Positions 39,722-49,128 of a DNA stretch of 64,000 bases are shown one piece after another. The first letter of the stretch is position 1; each line of letters begins with the position of its first letter. The notes beneath the pieces were generated by a model. It was given only the letters and a program-made list of their open reading frames with translations. It was not told the origin of the DNA and searched no databases. The position numbers and the translations under genes were made by a program. The stretch is from CAVVEC01 sp963747105 (GTDB lineage: Bacteria; Acidobacteriota; Terriglobia; Terriglobales; Acidobacteriaceae): assembly GCA_963747105.1 (NCBI GenBank), contig CAVVEC010000016.1, positions 620,001 through 684,000 on the forward strand. The letters run 5' to 3'.

Positions 39722-41300
39722 CTAAGCTGCGGATTGGCTTGCGAGAGTTAGGCTTGCGGCGATGTTCCAAGGCAGTAATTCCTCGATGCGAGTGATGGGG
39801 TGATCGGCGATCCGCGACAGCACTTCGTGCAGATAGGCTTCCGGATCCAGGCCGTTGAGTTTGGCCGAGCCGATTAAGCTGTAGATGGCAGCCGCCCGCT
39901 CACCTCCAGTATCTGATCCCGCAAACAAGTAATTCTTTCGACCGAGAGCAACCGCACGTAGAGCACGTTCTGCGGCGTTGTTGTCGATCTCGATGTGTCC
40001 GTTGTCGCAATAACGCAGTAATGCGTCCCAGCGTGAGAGGGCGTAGCGAATCGCTGCCGTCGTATCCGACTTGCGCGAAAGCTTGGGGAGCGTCGCCTCG
40101 AACCACTGTCGCAGAGATTCGAGCAAGGGTCGCGCACGGGCGTTGCGAACTTGTTGTCCGCTCTTCTGCTGGCCGACCGCGAATCTCTTTCTCGATCCCA
40201 TACAGGGCTGCGATTCGCTCCAGGGCTTCGCTCGCTACCGGCGACGCATGCGCCTGTTGCAGATCGAAGAACTTGCGCCGCACGTGCGCCCAACACGCCG
40301 CTTCTTGGATGCGGCCGTCTTCGTAGAGTTGATTGAATCCGGCGTAGGCGTCGGCTTGCAGCGTTCCGCGAAACTCGCGCAGGTGCCGCTCGGGATGTTC
40401 CCCTTTGCGATCCGGCGAGTAGGCAAACCACACTGCCGGTGCCGCCAGCTCACCCGCAGGCCGGTCATCGCGGACATAGGTCCACAACCGCCCGGTCTTG
40501 GTCTTGCCATTCCCCGGAGCCAGCACCGGCACGGGCGTGTTGTCGGCGTGCAGTTTTCCGGAGGCCGTCACGTAACGGCGCAGCACTTCAAGCAGTGGTT
40601 CTAACAACTGGCTGGTTCCACCCACCCAGTCGGCCAGGGTCGAGCGCTCCAACTCAATGCCCTGGCGCCCATAAATCTCCGACTGGCGATACAACGGCAA
40701 ATGGTCGGCATACTTCGAGACCAGTACGTGAGCCAACAGTCCAGGCCCGGCTACCCCGCGTTCGATAGGTCGGCTTGGCGCCGACGCTTGCACGATGTGG
40801 TCACACTTCGTACAGCTCAACTTGGGCCGCACGTGGCGAACCACGAAGAAGCTCGCCGGCACGTACTCCAGCATCTCGGAAACGTCCTCGCCCAACTTAC
40901 TCAGCGCACCGCCACAATCCGGACAAGCCGATTCTTTCGGTTCGTGCCTCTGCGTTTGACGGGGCAGATGATCGGGTAACGGCCGACGGGCTGGTTTCGC
41001 AACAGTACTACTACTAATAAGGAGGGGAGATGTCGTGGCCCCAGGCTTACTCTCCGGCTGGCTTGCGCTCTCGACGGGTTTCGCTTGCAGATCTTCCAGC
41101 CGTAACTCCAATTGCTCGATCTGCCGCGCCAGCTTCTCCGACTTCCGCCCAAACTGCATGCGCTGCAGCTTGGCGATCAGCAGCTTGAGATGCTCGATCT
41201 CGCTTTCGCGCCAGAGCAGTTGCTCATGTTGCGCCAGAACTAGCGCTTTCAACGCTTCCGTCGGAAGCAGGTTCAGATCCGGAAGCGGGTTGCCTGACAT
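39722..41300 (-). CDS. tnpC: IS66 transposase TnpC (one frameshift)
   Basis: The DDE transposase of IS66 elements, about 525 residues if rejoined. N-terminal leucine-zipper region (ALVLAQHEQLLWRESEIEHL), a zinc-finger (CPDCGGAL...KLSCTKC), the DDE core (LHADNTPVP, LQADAYAGFNQLY) and the C-terminal domain ENDDTGGERAAAIYSLIG-type block (AGSDTGGERAAAIYSLIGSAK). The frame changes near 40155 where the region GSRKRFAVGQQ lies. Catalytic residues are in the uninterrupted parts. Confidence 0.9.
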
Positions 41301-41375
41301 GCGCGGAGTATCGCATGAATCTTCGCGCCACGATCTTCTCCGCGCAAAAAAAGTTGTGCAAAAGAACCTCGTGCG

Positions 41376-41723
41376 TTACACCGACAGTTGCGGATCCCAG
41401 GTGCGCTCCGGTCGCCGCCAGTCAATGCCTTCCAGCAGCATGGATAACTGCGCCCGCGTCAGCGAAACCGTACCGCTCGCCGCTTGCGGCCACACGAAAC
41501 GTCCGCGCTCTAAACGCTTCGAAAATAGACAAAGCCCATCGCCATCGAACCACAAAACCTTGATCAAATCGCCGCGCCGCCCGCGAAACACGAACACATG
41601 ACCCGAGAACGGACTCTGCTCCAGTTGGGTTTGTACCAGCGAGCTCAGCCCGGTGAAACCCCGCCGCAGATCGGTCACGCCCGCTGCAATCCAAACCCGC
41701 GTGTTAGTGGGTGGCCCGATCAT
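41376..41723 (-). CDS. tnpB: IS66 accessory protein TnpB
   Basis: The IS66 Orf2 accessory protein, about 115 residues from ATG 41723: RVWIAAGVTDLRRGFTGLSSL and FVFRGRRGDLIKVLWFDGDG are diagnostic. Its start overlaps the tnpA stop (ATGA), typical of translational coupling in IS66. Required with TnpA and TnpC for transposition. Confidence 0.92.
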   Translation of the reverse strand: MIGPPTNTRVWIAAGVTDLRRGFTGLSSLVQTQLEQSPFSGHVFVFRGRRGDLIKVLWFDGDGLCLFSKRLERGRFVWPQAASGTVSLTRAQLSMLLEGIDWRRPERTWDPQLSV

Positions 41724-42103
41724 GCCCGCAGGCACTCCAACAACACCCGCAGCAAAACCGGATCGGCGCTGCCCTCGATGCGCACCTGCGCGTGTCGAAG
41801 TTTGATGTGAACCGTGCCCGCCAAACAAGTCGAAGAGCTCCCGCCACTCGACGATGTCATCAGCGACGGCGAGCTCTCGCTTACGCTGACCGGCAACAGC
41901 TTCATCGCACCGCTGCCTCCCAGTCGCCTTGCCAGATACAGCTTGCGCCAGTTGAAAACCAGGTTAGCGTTGACCCCGTGCGCCCGTGCCACTCTTGCTA
42001 CCGATGCACCCTTCGCCAACGTCTCTTCGACAATCCCTCGCTTCTCCTCCAACGTCCGGTACCGCCGTTTAGGTGGGGTGGTTTGAGTGTATGTGTCCAT
42101 CAT
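41720..42103 (-). CDS. tnpA: IS66 accessory protein TnpA
   Basis: The IS66 Orf1 HTH protein, about 127 residues. The helix-turn-helix reads VARVARAHGVNANLVFNWRK; the C-terminus IKLRHAQVRIEG is also typical. Overlaps tnpB by four bases. Confidence 0.9.
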   Translation of the reverse strand: MMDTYTQTTPPKRRYRTLEEKRGIVEETLAKGASVARVARAHGVNANLVFNWRKLYLARRLGGSGAMKLLPVSVSESSPSLMTSSSGGSSSTCLAGTVHIKLRHAQVRIEGSADPVLLRVLLECLRA

Positions 42104-42193
42104 CGCTCCAAGTGGACACTATCGCTGGTGTCCACATCCAGAGCATGACTCCCACTTACACCTCTGTCCAGACGGCCACCAGCGGACGCTTAC

Positions 42194-42423
42194 CCCCGGA
42201 ATCCCATGTGATAGAGTTTGCCGCCGACGGAGCGCAGGCACGCTTCGATGTCGCGCAGGCTCTCGCGGTAGGTCAACTGGGCGAACGCCATGGCGAGGTA
42301 CTGATCCCAGCAGGACAGATTCTTTAGGTAGCGATCACCCGCATAGCGGGCAACGCACTTCTGGAACTCTTGATGAGGGAGGAACTTGATCAGTTGGGAA
42401 AAGATGGTGCGCCCCGCATTCAT
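42194..42423 (-). pseudogene. IS4-type (DUF4372) transposase N-terminal stump
   Basis: The N-terminal 75 or so residues of an IS4-family transposase: NAGRTIFSQLIKFLPHQEF then AMAFAQLTYRESLRDIEACL. It starts at 42423 and is cut at the IS66 right end (42193). The remainder of this transposase is not on the other side of the IS66. The 200 bp between here and the GloVer gene may contain its terminal repeat, but I could not identify one. Confidence 0.8.
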
Positions 42424-42620
42424 CCCGCATTGTCACTTGCTCGGCAACAGATTCCGCCAAATTACCCTCTTAACCACGATCGTCTTTGCAATCGAGCGGA
42501 CGGCCCGACGGATAGGACGATTTTCTAGTACTTGCTTGCGGAAATTGGCGTTATATCTGACTGACTGCAAAGCCAAGTTTTAACTGCCCCGAGATGAGCG
42601 CGGAATTACGCAAGCTATTA

Positions 42621-43859
42621 CTAGGGCGTTACCTTGAACACCGTGCCGCAGCCGACGTCAAGGCATCCGGTTCCGCCTTGGTAGGCAACTCCATAGAGGT
42701 TGTCGGCGGAGTCCCGGATAAGCCCACCCGCAGGATCCGCGCCGTCGGGAGATCCATTCAAGACGTGCAGCACCTTCATTTTGCCGGCCGAACTCAGCTC
42801 GAATACCGTTCCATAGAAAGAATTCGTGTTCGTGCCTCCCGTTTCTCCATAGAGGTTTCCTTTATCGTCCATGACCAGATTCCCAACGGGGTAGCCCGCG
42901 GGCGCATTCGTGAACGTATAGAGGACCTTAAACTTGCCATCGGCACTAATTTTGAACAAAGTCCCGCAACCGTCGTAGCAGTTACTGTTACCGCCAACCG
43001 TAGCACCGCCATAGAGGTTGCCAGCGTTGTCCATAACCAGTCCTCCGTATGGGCCCGCTCCGTCCTTACCCCCAGTGAAGGTGTGCAAAACTGTGAACTT
43101 TCCATCGGGGGCCAGCTTGAAGACCGTTCCGCAACCTAGCGTAGAGAACTGCGGGCAAGACCGTCCGCCAGTAATTGCGGCTCCGTAAAGGTTCCCCTGC
43201 GCATCCTGAAGCAGAGCCCCAAAGGGTGAGCCGCCGTCCGTTCCTCCAGTAAAGGCGTGGAGCACATGCAGCTTGCCAGCGGTGTCTAGCTTATATACGA
43301 CCCCGCAGCCATAGTATTCACATTCAGGGCCCTTGCCTTTGACGCCTCCCAGCGCCGTTACTCCGTACAGGTTGCCGGACGCATCCATAAGCAGTCGCCC
43401 TTCGGGATCGCTTGGCTTTCGGCACCCGAGGCAGCCCCCAAAATCCCACAGCACCTTTTCCTTCCCCGTAGGGCTGAGTTCCCACAGCAACCCGCCACCT
43501 TTTGGACTGCCCGCCTCAGCGGGACCGTAAAGGTTTCCCTCCTTGTCCATAATGAGCCCATACGCTGGATTTGCCCCGCGGGAATTGCCAGGATTAAAGT
43601 TGAACAGCACCGTCTCGTTGTTGGATGTATCCAACTTGAAAGCAACTCCGTAATTGTACGTACCGCCAGACAAGGTGGTCCCGTACAGGTTTCCAGAAGC
43701 GTCTTGCACCAGGCTTCCACTCGGACCAGAACCGTCGTCCGAACCTGAGAATGAATACAGCACCGTAAAAGTCTGTGCCTGCGCCGGCACAATTGCAGTC
43801 GTTGCTAACATTAACACCGCCGCTAACAACACCAGCCGGCCCGAACTCTGCGTTTTCAT
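42621..43859 (-). CDS. Secreted GloVer-repeat beta-propeller-like protein
   Basis: A 412-residue exported protein. The signal peptide runs to about residue 28 (ending VPAQAQ). The rest is tandem repeats of about 50 residues, each with DASGNLYG-T and CGTVFKL motifs (NLYGTTLSGG, NLYGVTALGG, NLYGAAITGG). The repeat is the 'GloVer' choice-of-anchor tandem repeat that is abundant in Acidobacteriota. Ligand and role unknown. The gene is intact, unlike its neighbours. Confidence 0.9.
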   Translation of the reverse strand: MKTQSSGRLVLLAAVLMLATTAIVPAQAQTFTVLYSFSGSDDGSGPSGSLVQDASGNLYGTTLSGGTYNYGVAFKLDTSNNETVLFNFNPGNSRGANPAYGLIMDKEGNLYGPAEAGSPKGGGLLWELSPTGKEKVLWDFGGCLGCRKPSDPEGRLLMDASGNLYGVTALGGVKGKGPECEYYGCGVVYKLDTAGKLHVLHAFTGGTDGGSPFGALLQDAQGNLYGAAITGGRSCPQFSTLGCGTVFKLAPDGKFTVLHTFTGGKDGAGPYGGLVMDNAGNLYGGATVGGNSNCYDGCGTLFKISADGKFKVLYTFTNAPAGYPVGNLVMDDKGNLYGETGGTNTNSFYGTVFELSSAGKMKVLHVLNGSPDGADPAGGLIRDSADNLYGVAYQGGTGCLDVGCGTVFKVTP

Positions 43860-44093
43860 AGGGACCCTCCAAAGGCGCGACGCAATAGCCTAACTGTCGC
43901 CCAGAGTACAACACAGTGGAAACAACCCTTGTCACTGCCGTGTAAACTTTTTGTAAAAGCCTCGTCACCGGCAATTGCCGCGCTCATGTGAGCACAACGC
44001 AGCGGAAGCCGATAGCCCCTAACGAAGTTTCTATTTCAAATAGTTTTTGCTCCAAAACACATGCATCATGCTCGCTCTAAACCACTTGCAAGC

Positions 44094-44261
44094 TCACCGC
44101 GAAAGTTTCCCCGGACAGCAGTGAAGCATTTCATCCACTTTTCTCAGAAGGTCGCTTCGTGATTGTGGCTTCTGCAAGAGGATAGCTCCTTCAGCAACGA
44201 GTTTTTGAGCGACTGGAGCCTCGGCATATCCCGAAACGTATAAGGCTTTCGCTTCAGGATG
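44094..44261 (-). pseudogene. Response-regulator receiver-domain remnant
   Basis: Minus-strand codons read HPEAKALYVSGYAEAPVAQK then EGAILLQKPQSRSDLLRKVDEML and stop. The SGY....A....KP pattern matches the last third of a receiver domain in hybrid histidine kinases. Nothing upstream continues the domain, so it is a fragment from a deleted kinase. Confidence 0.6.
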
Positions 44262-44378
44262 CAGCGGACATCCGCCTTGGGAAGCTCCGGCCAACCTTAT
44301 GGTCAACGCAATATCAAGCGCATAGAGCGGGTGATAAGCGGTAAAATGTGGCACTATCGGCGCTAATTGCACACGATT

Positions 44379-44876
44379 ATGTACACACCTTTTGGGAGCC
44401 CTATGCATTGTTTTTTTGCAGACCTCCCGAACTGGATTCAAGCTATCGCGGGAATCTGTCTGGTGGTTCTCACCGGGTTGACGCTGATCGTTTTGCGCGG
44501 ATATGCGCGGGACACAAGAACTATAGCTAGGACCGGGGTCACACAAATCGAGAAGACGGATATGCCTTTTGTCGCACTGCTCCAAAAACCAGCGGAGCGC
44601 GAGCGACATCACGGGGGCTGGGCGCTAGAGAATCACGGCAAAGGAACCGCAATCAATATACGGCATTCGGTACCTACAGGCGAAGAGGGGTGGGTGCAAA
44701 CCGTCAGCCCGCTTGCAGCCGGTGCTTTCAGTTTCTTACCTACCTTCAACATTGACGTAATGCGAAATCATGTTTTCACCGTCGAATACGAATCACTGAA
44801 TGGTAAGAGGTACAGGACCACGGTGGACTGGCCAGAAGGCGCTATGCGAACTCAGTTCGCCCCTGTGGAACCCTGA
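44379..44876 (+). CDS. Hypothetical membrane-anchored protein
   Basis: A 165-residue protein with one N-terminal helix (WIQAIAGICLVVLTGLTLIVL) and a soluble C-terminal part rich in beta pattern (ALENHGKGTAINIRHSVPTGEEGW). The M at 44379 is used. I recall similar proteins with a DLPNWIQAIAG-like start in unrelated bacteria, with no known function. It might be co-transcribed with the small gene at 44961. Confidence 0.55.
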   Translation: MYTPFGSPMHCFFADLPNWIQAIAGICLVVLTGLTLIVLRGYARDTRTIARTGVTQIEKTDMPFVALLQKPAERERHHGGWALENHGKGTAINIRHSVPTGEEGWVQTVSPLAAGAFSFLPTFNIDVMRNHVFTVEYESLNGKRYRTTVDWPEGAMRTQFAPVEP

Positions 44877-44960
44877 TCGGGAACCAAAAATGGCAAGAAC
44901 AAAACGAGGGAACTATCTGTTCAAAGTGAGTGAATATTCTCCTGAGGTGCGGGAGGTATC

Positions 44961-45218
44961 GTGCAAGGAAATGTTACTCTCCGCATAGATCCCTGCCCGT
45001 TCATCAGCGCCGAATATCGTGGCCGTCGAGGTGATGAGGATGCCCTAGAAGGAAGCCTTCTGGGATTTGATCTGCGTGATGGCACCTCAATGGAAGAGGC
45101 GAAGACAATCGCCAAGTTTCTTAACCGCAACTTGGAAAGCATCGCCATCACACGGTTTGGCGATGCTGAAGACGTTGCCGTTTTGCTAAGAAGCCATCTC
45201 ACAAATACCTCAACATGA
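44961..45218 (+). CDS. Hypothetical protein, C-terminus cut by IS5
   Basis: A GTG start at 44961 has GGGAGG a few bases upstream. The protein is about 85 residues, no family recognised. Its frame ends inside the left end of the IS5 element (SHLTNTST is from the IS), so the natural C-terminus has been removed. Confidence 0.45.
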   Translation: MQGNVTLRIDPCPFISAEYRGRRGDEDALEGSLLGFDLRDGTSMEEAKTIAKFLNRNLESIAITRFGDAEDVAVLLRSHLTNTST

Positions 45219-46010
45219 TGACACAGCAAGCAAGGTAGAGCATCCCGAGAAAGTTATCCGCATATCGCTCATATCGGACAACTGTTCTGCGGAAGTTTTG
45301 CAGCCAGGCAAACAGCCTCTCGATCTTCCAACGTTGACGATACCGTCGCAAGCGCCGCAGATCTTGTGATTTGTTTTTTCTATTGCTACGGTGGGGAGCG
45401 ATCAGTTCGATTCCGTATCGCCGAAGTTCTGCGTCCAGTTTGTCTGAGTCGTAAGCCTTGTCGCCGATGAGATTCTGCGGGGCTTCTGGAATCACCATCC
45501 TGACCAAGGTGGGAACGGTTAACTTCACTTCGTGGGGCGTGGCGCTTTCAACACAGATGGAGAGGGGGAGACCATTGCGATCTGCCACTGCCATGATCTT
45601 CGTTCCCTTGCCACGCTTCGTTTTCCCGATTTTCGATCCCCTTTTTTCGCCGGAGCGAAGCTGCCGTCGATGAAGGCTTCCTCCGCATCCAGAACTCCCC
45701 GAACCCTCAGTTCGAGGGCAAGGGCCTCCAGAATTCCTCTTATGATTCCGGAGCGGACCCATTGCTGAAATCGGCGATGGCAGGTCTGGTATGACGGATA
45801 GCGGTCGGGGACATCGGCCCAGGGGGCTCCAGTCCGCAACACCCACAAAATACCATTCAAGACGGCACGCCGGTTCTTCCAAGGTCGCCCGCGTCCGTCT
45901 TCGCGGCGCGGTGGCTCCGGAATAAGTGCGTCCAGGGTTTTTCCACTGTTTGTCGGTGAGGTCGCGCATGTTTGCCACCGTTATCGAATCGGCTCCAACG
46001 AACACACAGA
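45190..46010 (-). mobile_element. IS5-family insertion sequence (IS427-like)
   Basis: A short element of about 820 bp with one transposase in two overlapping frames joined at a slippery A6G site. End positions are approximate: near 45190 the sequence gaagccatctcacaaatacc and near 46010 the reverse complement ggagccgattcg... show a partial terminal inverted repeat. It interrupts the 44961 gene on the left. Confidence 0.65.
45199..45969 (-). CDS. IS5-family transposase with -1 frameshift site
   Basis: Start ATG 45969 (MRDLTDKQWK). The N-terminal frame reads LNGILWVLRTGAPWADVPDRYP, catalytic Asp in FIDGSFAPAKK; the A6G heptamer at 45641-45647 lets the ribosome slip -1 to KRGSKIGKTKRGKG, and the downstream frame supplies IGDKAYDSDKLD and KIERLFAWLQNFRR, giving D, D and E. 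This matches known IS427-type programmed slippage. A second, unrelated break near 45940 (an extra A in a run of five) disrupts the N-terminus, so this copy may be inactive or the base is wrong. Confidence 0.85.
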   Translation of the reverse strand: MRDLTDKQWKNPGRTYSGATAPRRRTRATLEEPACRLEWYFVGVADWSPLGRCPRPLSVIPDLPSPISAMGPLRNHKRNSGGPCPRTEGSGSSGCGGSLHRRQLRSGEKRGSKIGKTKRGKGTKIMAVADRNGLPLSICVESATPHEVKLTVPTLVRMVIPEAPQNLIGDKAYDSDKLDAELRRYGIELIAPHRSNRKNKSQDLRRLRRYRQRWKIERLFAWLQNFRRTVVRYERYADNFLGMLYLACCVIMLRYL

Positions 46011-46047
46011 ACGAACGGAAGAACTTCCTGTTCTCAGGATATTTGCA

Positions 46048-46566
46048 TCAACGAGTCCTGCACAGCGGCCCGATCCACTTGGCTTTGAAGGTTGATGTTG
46101 TGGCGGGAGTGGTGCCCTGACTCTCGGTGAAGAATTGCAGCGAACCCTCGGCCTCCTCGGGACTGAGCGCGTCGATGCGAAGCGCTCTCCCCGTCTTCAT
46201 TCCGTGATCGGCGCACTTGCCACGCATTTCCACACGGCTGCTAGTCGAGGTCAGTACGGCCCAGCTACAAGATTTCTGAACCGGACGAAACGGCATCCCG
46301 CGTTCGAGTTCCTGTTTTGTGAGACATTGTTTTGCGTTGATCGTTTTCTGCGGGTCCGCGCTTCGAGCCTTCATTCTCTCTTCAACCCGCGCACGCTGCT
46401 CGGGAGTGAGTTTCTGCAAGAGCACAGCGGGCAGCATATTGTCATCGCCGGCGCCGGTGGTGGTCGTCACCTCCCACAGACCGGTCTTGAGGTTCAAAGG
46501 TACCACCTTGTGCGCAGCGACTGAAACGAACAAGGTGAGCGCCGTCACCAGAGAGATTCGTCGCAT
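46048..46566 (-). CDS. DUF3617-family secreted protein
   Basis: A 172-residue protein with a short signal peptide (MRRISLVTALTLFVSVAAHK) and the domain start LKTGLWEVTTTTG, followed by CLTKQELERGMPF and CSWAVLTSTSSRVEMRGKC. This GxWEV...CLT...C...C layout is DUF3617, a family of exported proteins of unknown function common in Acidobacteriota and Proteobacteria. It lies just right of the IS5 element and is intact. Confidence 0.75.
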   Translation of the reverse strand: MRRISLVTALTLFVSVAAHKVVPLNLKTGLWEVTTTTGAGDDNMLPAVLLQKLTPEQRARVEERMKARSADPQKTINAKQCLTKQELERGMPFRPVQKSCSWAVLTSTSSRVEMRGKCADHGMKTGRALRIDALSPEEAEGSLQFFTESQGTTPATTSTFKAKWIGPLCRTR

Positions 46567-46570
46567 GGAC

Positions 46571-46884
46571 TCAAAGTCTCGTGCCTCCGCTCTTAGTTCT
46601 TACTTCCTGGAAACGGATCGCTCCTGGTTTGCCAATCTCGCCGCTGCCGTTCAGCCCGGCGGCACCAATCCCGCTGAACTGGAGCCTGCCCATTCTCCAG
46701 CGAACGTTATCTCCGTATATCCTCAGCTCTGGCGTTAGGCGCCTTTGCCTTCGAGCTTGATAGACTGCGCGCTTCCCGGGCACCCTGTCCTTGATGCTTA
46801 TCTCGGCATCGCGCTTCCCCTTCGCAGTAGGGGTAAAGGCGTGGGCCGCGAAAGACAGGGAGACAAAACGTTGCGTACTTGCAT
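46571..46884 (-). pseudogene. Possible degraded secreted ORF
   Basis: On the minus strand AGGAGGA lies three bases before an ATG at 46884 (MQVRNVLS). After a frame shift it continues LSFAAHAFTPTAKGKRDAEI, then KRAVYQARRQRRLTPELRIYGD and ends at 46571. The strong ribosome site suggests a once real small secreted gene, but no family can be recognised and the frame is broken. Confidence 0.3.
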
Positions 46885-47067
46885 GTTTCCTCCTAGAACG
46901 TCAGTAAAGTTCGGTCGTGACAGCTGGCACATCAAACCAGGCCAAGTCCCATTTCGCGCGGTTTCCGCCTTCTCTATCTGCTGGCTTTGCCGGTGCGGTC
47001 ACGAGCGATGGATGAGTGAGCGCAGAGACACGATTCGACGCTGCAGGAGTTGGCGTCAGCCTTGCCG

Positions 47068-47462
47068 CTATCGCCGCAGCAGGATGGCTTTCGGTGCAGG
47101 ATCATGAGACTGCGGCCGCTGGCGCATCGTCTCGGCGCGTTTCCGCATCAGTTGCAGTCGATCATGGTCGTGCGTGTGATCGGCAAAGCGGATGTTCTCG
47201 TAATCTTTCCGTAGCGCCATGATGCGATAGCCGAAGCTCAGACTGGCCGTACCGCCGCCGAGTTCGTGTACCTCGAAGGAGTTCGCGGTCCGGTTGTTGA
47301 CGTAGAGACCCTTGCAATCACCATAGGGGGTCAGGAACACCTGATACTCACGAGCGGTATTCGCGGTTTGGGCAAACTCGGGATCGATCGAGACCACGGC
47401 TGCGCCGTTTACCAGTTCAGAGGAGCCTGCATCTTCAAAGTCTAGGAAAAATAAAACTCTGT
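47068..47462 (-). pseudogene. C-terminal scrap of a large secreted protein
   Basis: The minus strand reads FEDAGSSELVNGAAVVSIDP, then YQVFLTPYGDCKGLYVNNRT and GTASLSFGYRIMALRKDYEN. This FLTPYGDCKGLYV...RIMALRK tail belongs to long repeat-containing extracellular proteins in Acidobacteriota (recalled). The upstream body is missing: it is cut at about 47462 where an IS256 remnant begins. Confidence 0.5.
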
Positions 47463-47479
47463 TGCGGAAGCAATGCGGC

Positions 47480-47854
47480 ATCAGCCGCTGTTGGGTGCAC
47501 AAGATGCGCAACATTCTAGAGAAGGTACGGAAGCGGGATTATGACGATGGGAATACAGGAGCGCAGGCGATGTACCTAGCGGAAAGCCGCGTCCAAGCGG
47601 AAGCGGCCTTTCGGCGTCGGCTGGAACACGACTTGCCGGAACTGCTGTCGTTTTTCACCTTTCCCCGCCACCTGTGGCGGAAACTGCGCACCCCCAACGT
47701 GATCGAGCGTTGTTTCGTCGAGGTGCGCCGCCGCACCCGGCCCGATGTGCTTGTCAACGTAGAAAGCGTGGACCGAATCATCTACTCCATCTTCCAGAGA
47801 TTCAACCTGGAATGGAAGACCCGCACCCTCTCCCTATTTACAGAAGCAGCTTGA
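47480..47854 (+). pseudogene. IS256-family transposase C-terminal remnant
   Basis: Reads WVHKMRNILEKVRKRDYDD, then ERDLPELLSFFTFPRH-like sequence (HDLPELLSFFTFPRHLWRKL), NVIERCFVEVRRRTRP and ends SIFQRFNLEWKTRTLSLFTE. These are the C-terminal blocks of IS256/mutator transposases. A stretch of about 20 residues between QAEAAFRR and LEHDLPEL is deleted, and the N-terminal catalytic part is absent. Confidence 0.8.
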
Positions 47855-47910
47855 CGTCACCGTGATCCCAGGATTGTTGGACTGGCATCACTTAGCAACC
47901 CAACCTCTTC

Positions 47911-49128
47911 TTACCGTAATCCCGGTATTTCGGTCTCTTCTTCAAGCCACCGTCGGGCGACAGGCCCTAGTGCTACAAGCACGTTTGGCGATAAATTGAA
48001 ATCACGCGGAAGCCTGAGGCGGAGGTCGCAGATTTGTTCGGGAGCGATCCTGCGAAGCAAACGCATCCGATAGCCTTTGCTATCGACGAGTGGATCGCGA
48101 TGGAATGTTCTCTTCAAGAATTGTGCCCAGCTCAAGCGCTGAGGCCGCGGGCGCCTGCGTTGTCCTAGCAGTGCAAAAATAAGCGCCAAGGTGCGATTCT
48201 TACCGCGTGGGCTGAGCAACCCGTAATGGCAGACAGCATGTCGATAGTCTTCTGGCACGTGCTCAGCCAATAAATCGACGAATCGCTCCCTGGAATACCA
48301 CGTCTCCACTCGTCTCTTCAACCTGTGATCCTTGGTCCAAAACACAACCCAGTTCTTGTTGATCTCGACGAACCGGTGCTCGGCGATCGGGGGCCGCCTA
48401 ACGTACCGGCCAATGTAACGCAGAAGATGTGTCTTCGACTTACAGTGGGCGACATGAATGCTCCACCATCGCTCGGACTGCGTCGTTAGCATCGCCTCCA
48501 GTTCCTTCTGCCCCATCTCTGAGACGAGATCGCCTCTTTTCAGCGCCTCGTGCAAAAGCATGATCACGGCCATACGCCAGCGGCGCATCAGGCGGTCACG
48601 ATTGAAAAATGCGGGAACTAGACGGCAGTCAGACTCCCGCAGTCCCAGCGCGGAAACCATAACGTGCAAATGCGGGTTAAAAGTCAGATGTCGACCGAAG
48701 GTGTGGGGGACGACCATCGTCAGCAGTCCCACACCATAGTTTTCTTTCCCCCAGTTCTCAATGACTTTAGCCCCCAATGTGGGCAGGCAGGCCAGCAGCT
48801 CGCGATTCCGTCGGAAGAGGGGCCAAAGAACGTCAGGCATCGTAAGGGTAATGCCTTTGTAGGGGATGTCTGGAATTGCCGCCCATTGCTCGCGCTGCCA
48901 TTGAACCGTATTTCGCTGGCCACAACTTGGGCAGGCTCGTGACTTGCAGGTTCCCGGCACGAGCCGCAACTCATTCTCCGACGCAAATAGCAAAGCACCT
49001 AAACCGAAGGTGCGGCACTTCACGGTTTTCTTGAAAGCGCGTCGTGCCGCAGGGCGAGTTTTATCGTTGTCCCAGTAATTTTCTGTGTCTATCAGGATTG
49101 TTCTCAGCGGTTGTTTGTATTTCATCAT
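47911..49128 (-). CDS. IS91-type HUH-endonuclease transposase
   Basis: A 405-residue transposase with the IS91/Y2 layout: a zinc-binding segment (CKSRACPSCGQR, near residue 61), then the HUH motif as HLHVMVSALGL (His-Leu-His), and the tyrosine region LLRYIGRYVRRPP with two Tyr four residues apart. HUH transposases replicate by rolling circle from a single-strand nick. The start ATG 49128 overlaps the stop of the ParB-like gene (ATGA), so the two are one operon on the minus strand. Element ends (ori and ter) could not be located. The frame is clean across the gene. Confidence 0.82.
   Translation of the reverse strand: MMKYKQPLRTILIDTENYWDNDKTRPAARRAFKKTVKCRTFGLGALLFASENELRLVPGTCKSRACPSCGQRNTVQWQREQWAAIPDIPYKGITLTMPDVLWPLFRRNRELLACLPTLGAKVIENWGKENYGVGLLTMVVPHTFGRHLTFNPHLHVMVSALGLRESDCRLVPAFFNRDRLMRRWRMAVIMLLHEALKRGDLVSEMGQKELEAMLTTQSERWWSIHVAHCKSKTHLLRYIGRYVRRPPIAEHRFVEINKNWVVFWTKDHRLKRRVETWYSRERFVDLLAEHVPEDYRHAVCHYGLLSPRGKNRTLALIFALLGQRRRPRPQRLSWAQFLKRTFHRDPLVDSKGYRMRLLRRIAPEQICDLRLRLPRDFNLSPNVLVALGPVARRWLEEETEIPGLR

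Larger units (their letters stand above)
39673..42193 (-). mobile_element. IS66-family insertion sequence, complete
   Basis: A 2521-bp element with tnpA, tnpB and tnpC on the minus strand. Terminal inverted repeats begin GTAAGCGT at both ends and match at about 22 of the first 28 positions. Left flank is the truncated HELQH gene, right flank an IS4-type transposase stump. The 8-bp flanks (ctatgatc and ccccggaa) are different, so there is no target duplication; a deletion or exchange has joined unrelated flanks. Confidence 0.85.

Noticed and set aside
46745..47107. 120-codon plus-strand open frame
   Set aside because: Composition is biased to Arg/Cys as in a GC-rich shadow, and the minus strand carries better candidates.
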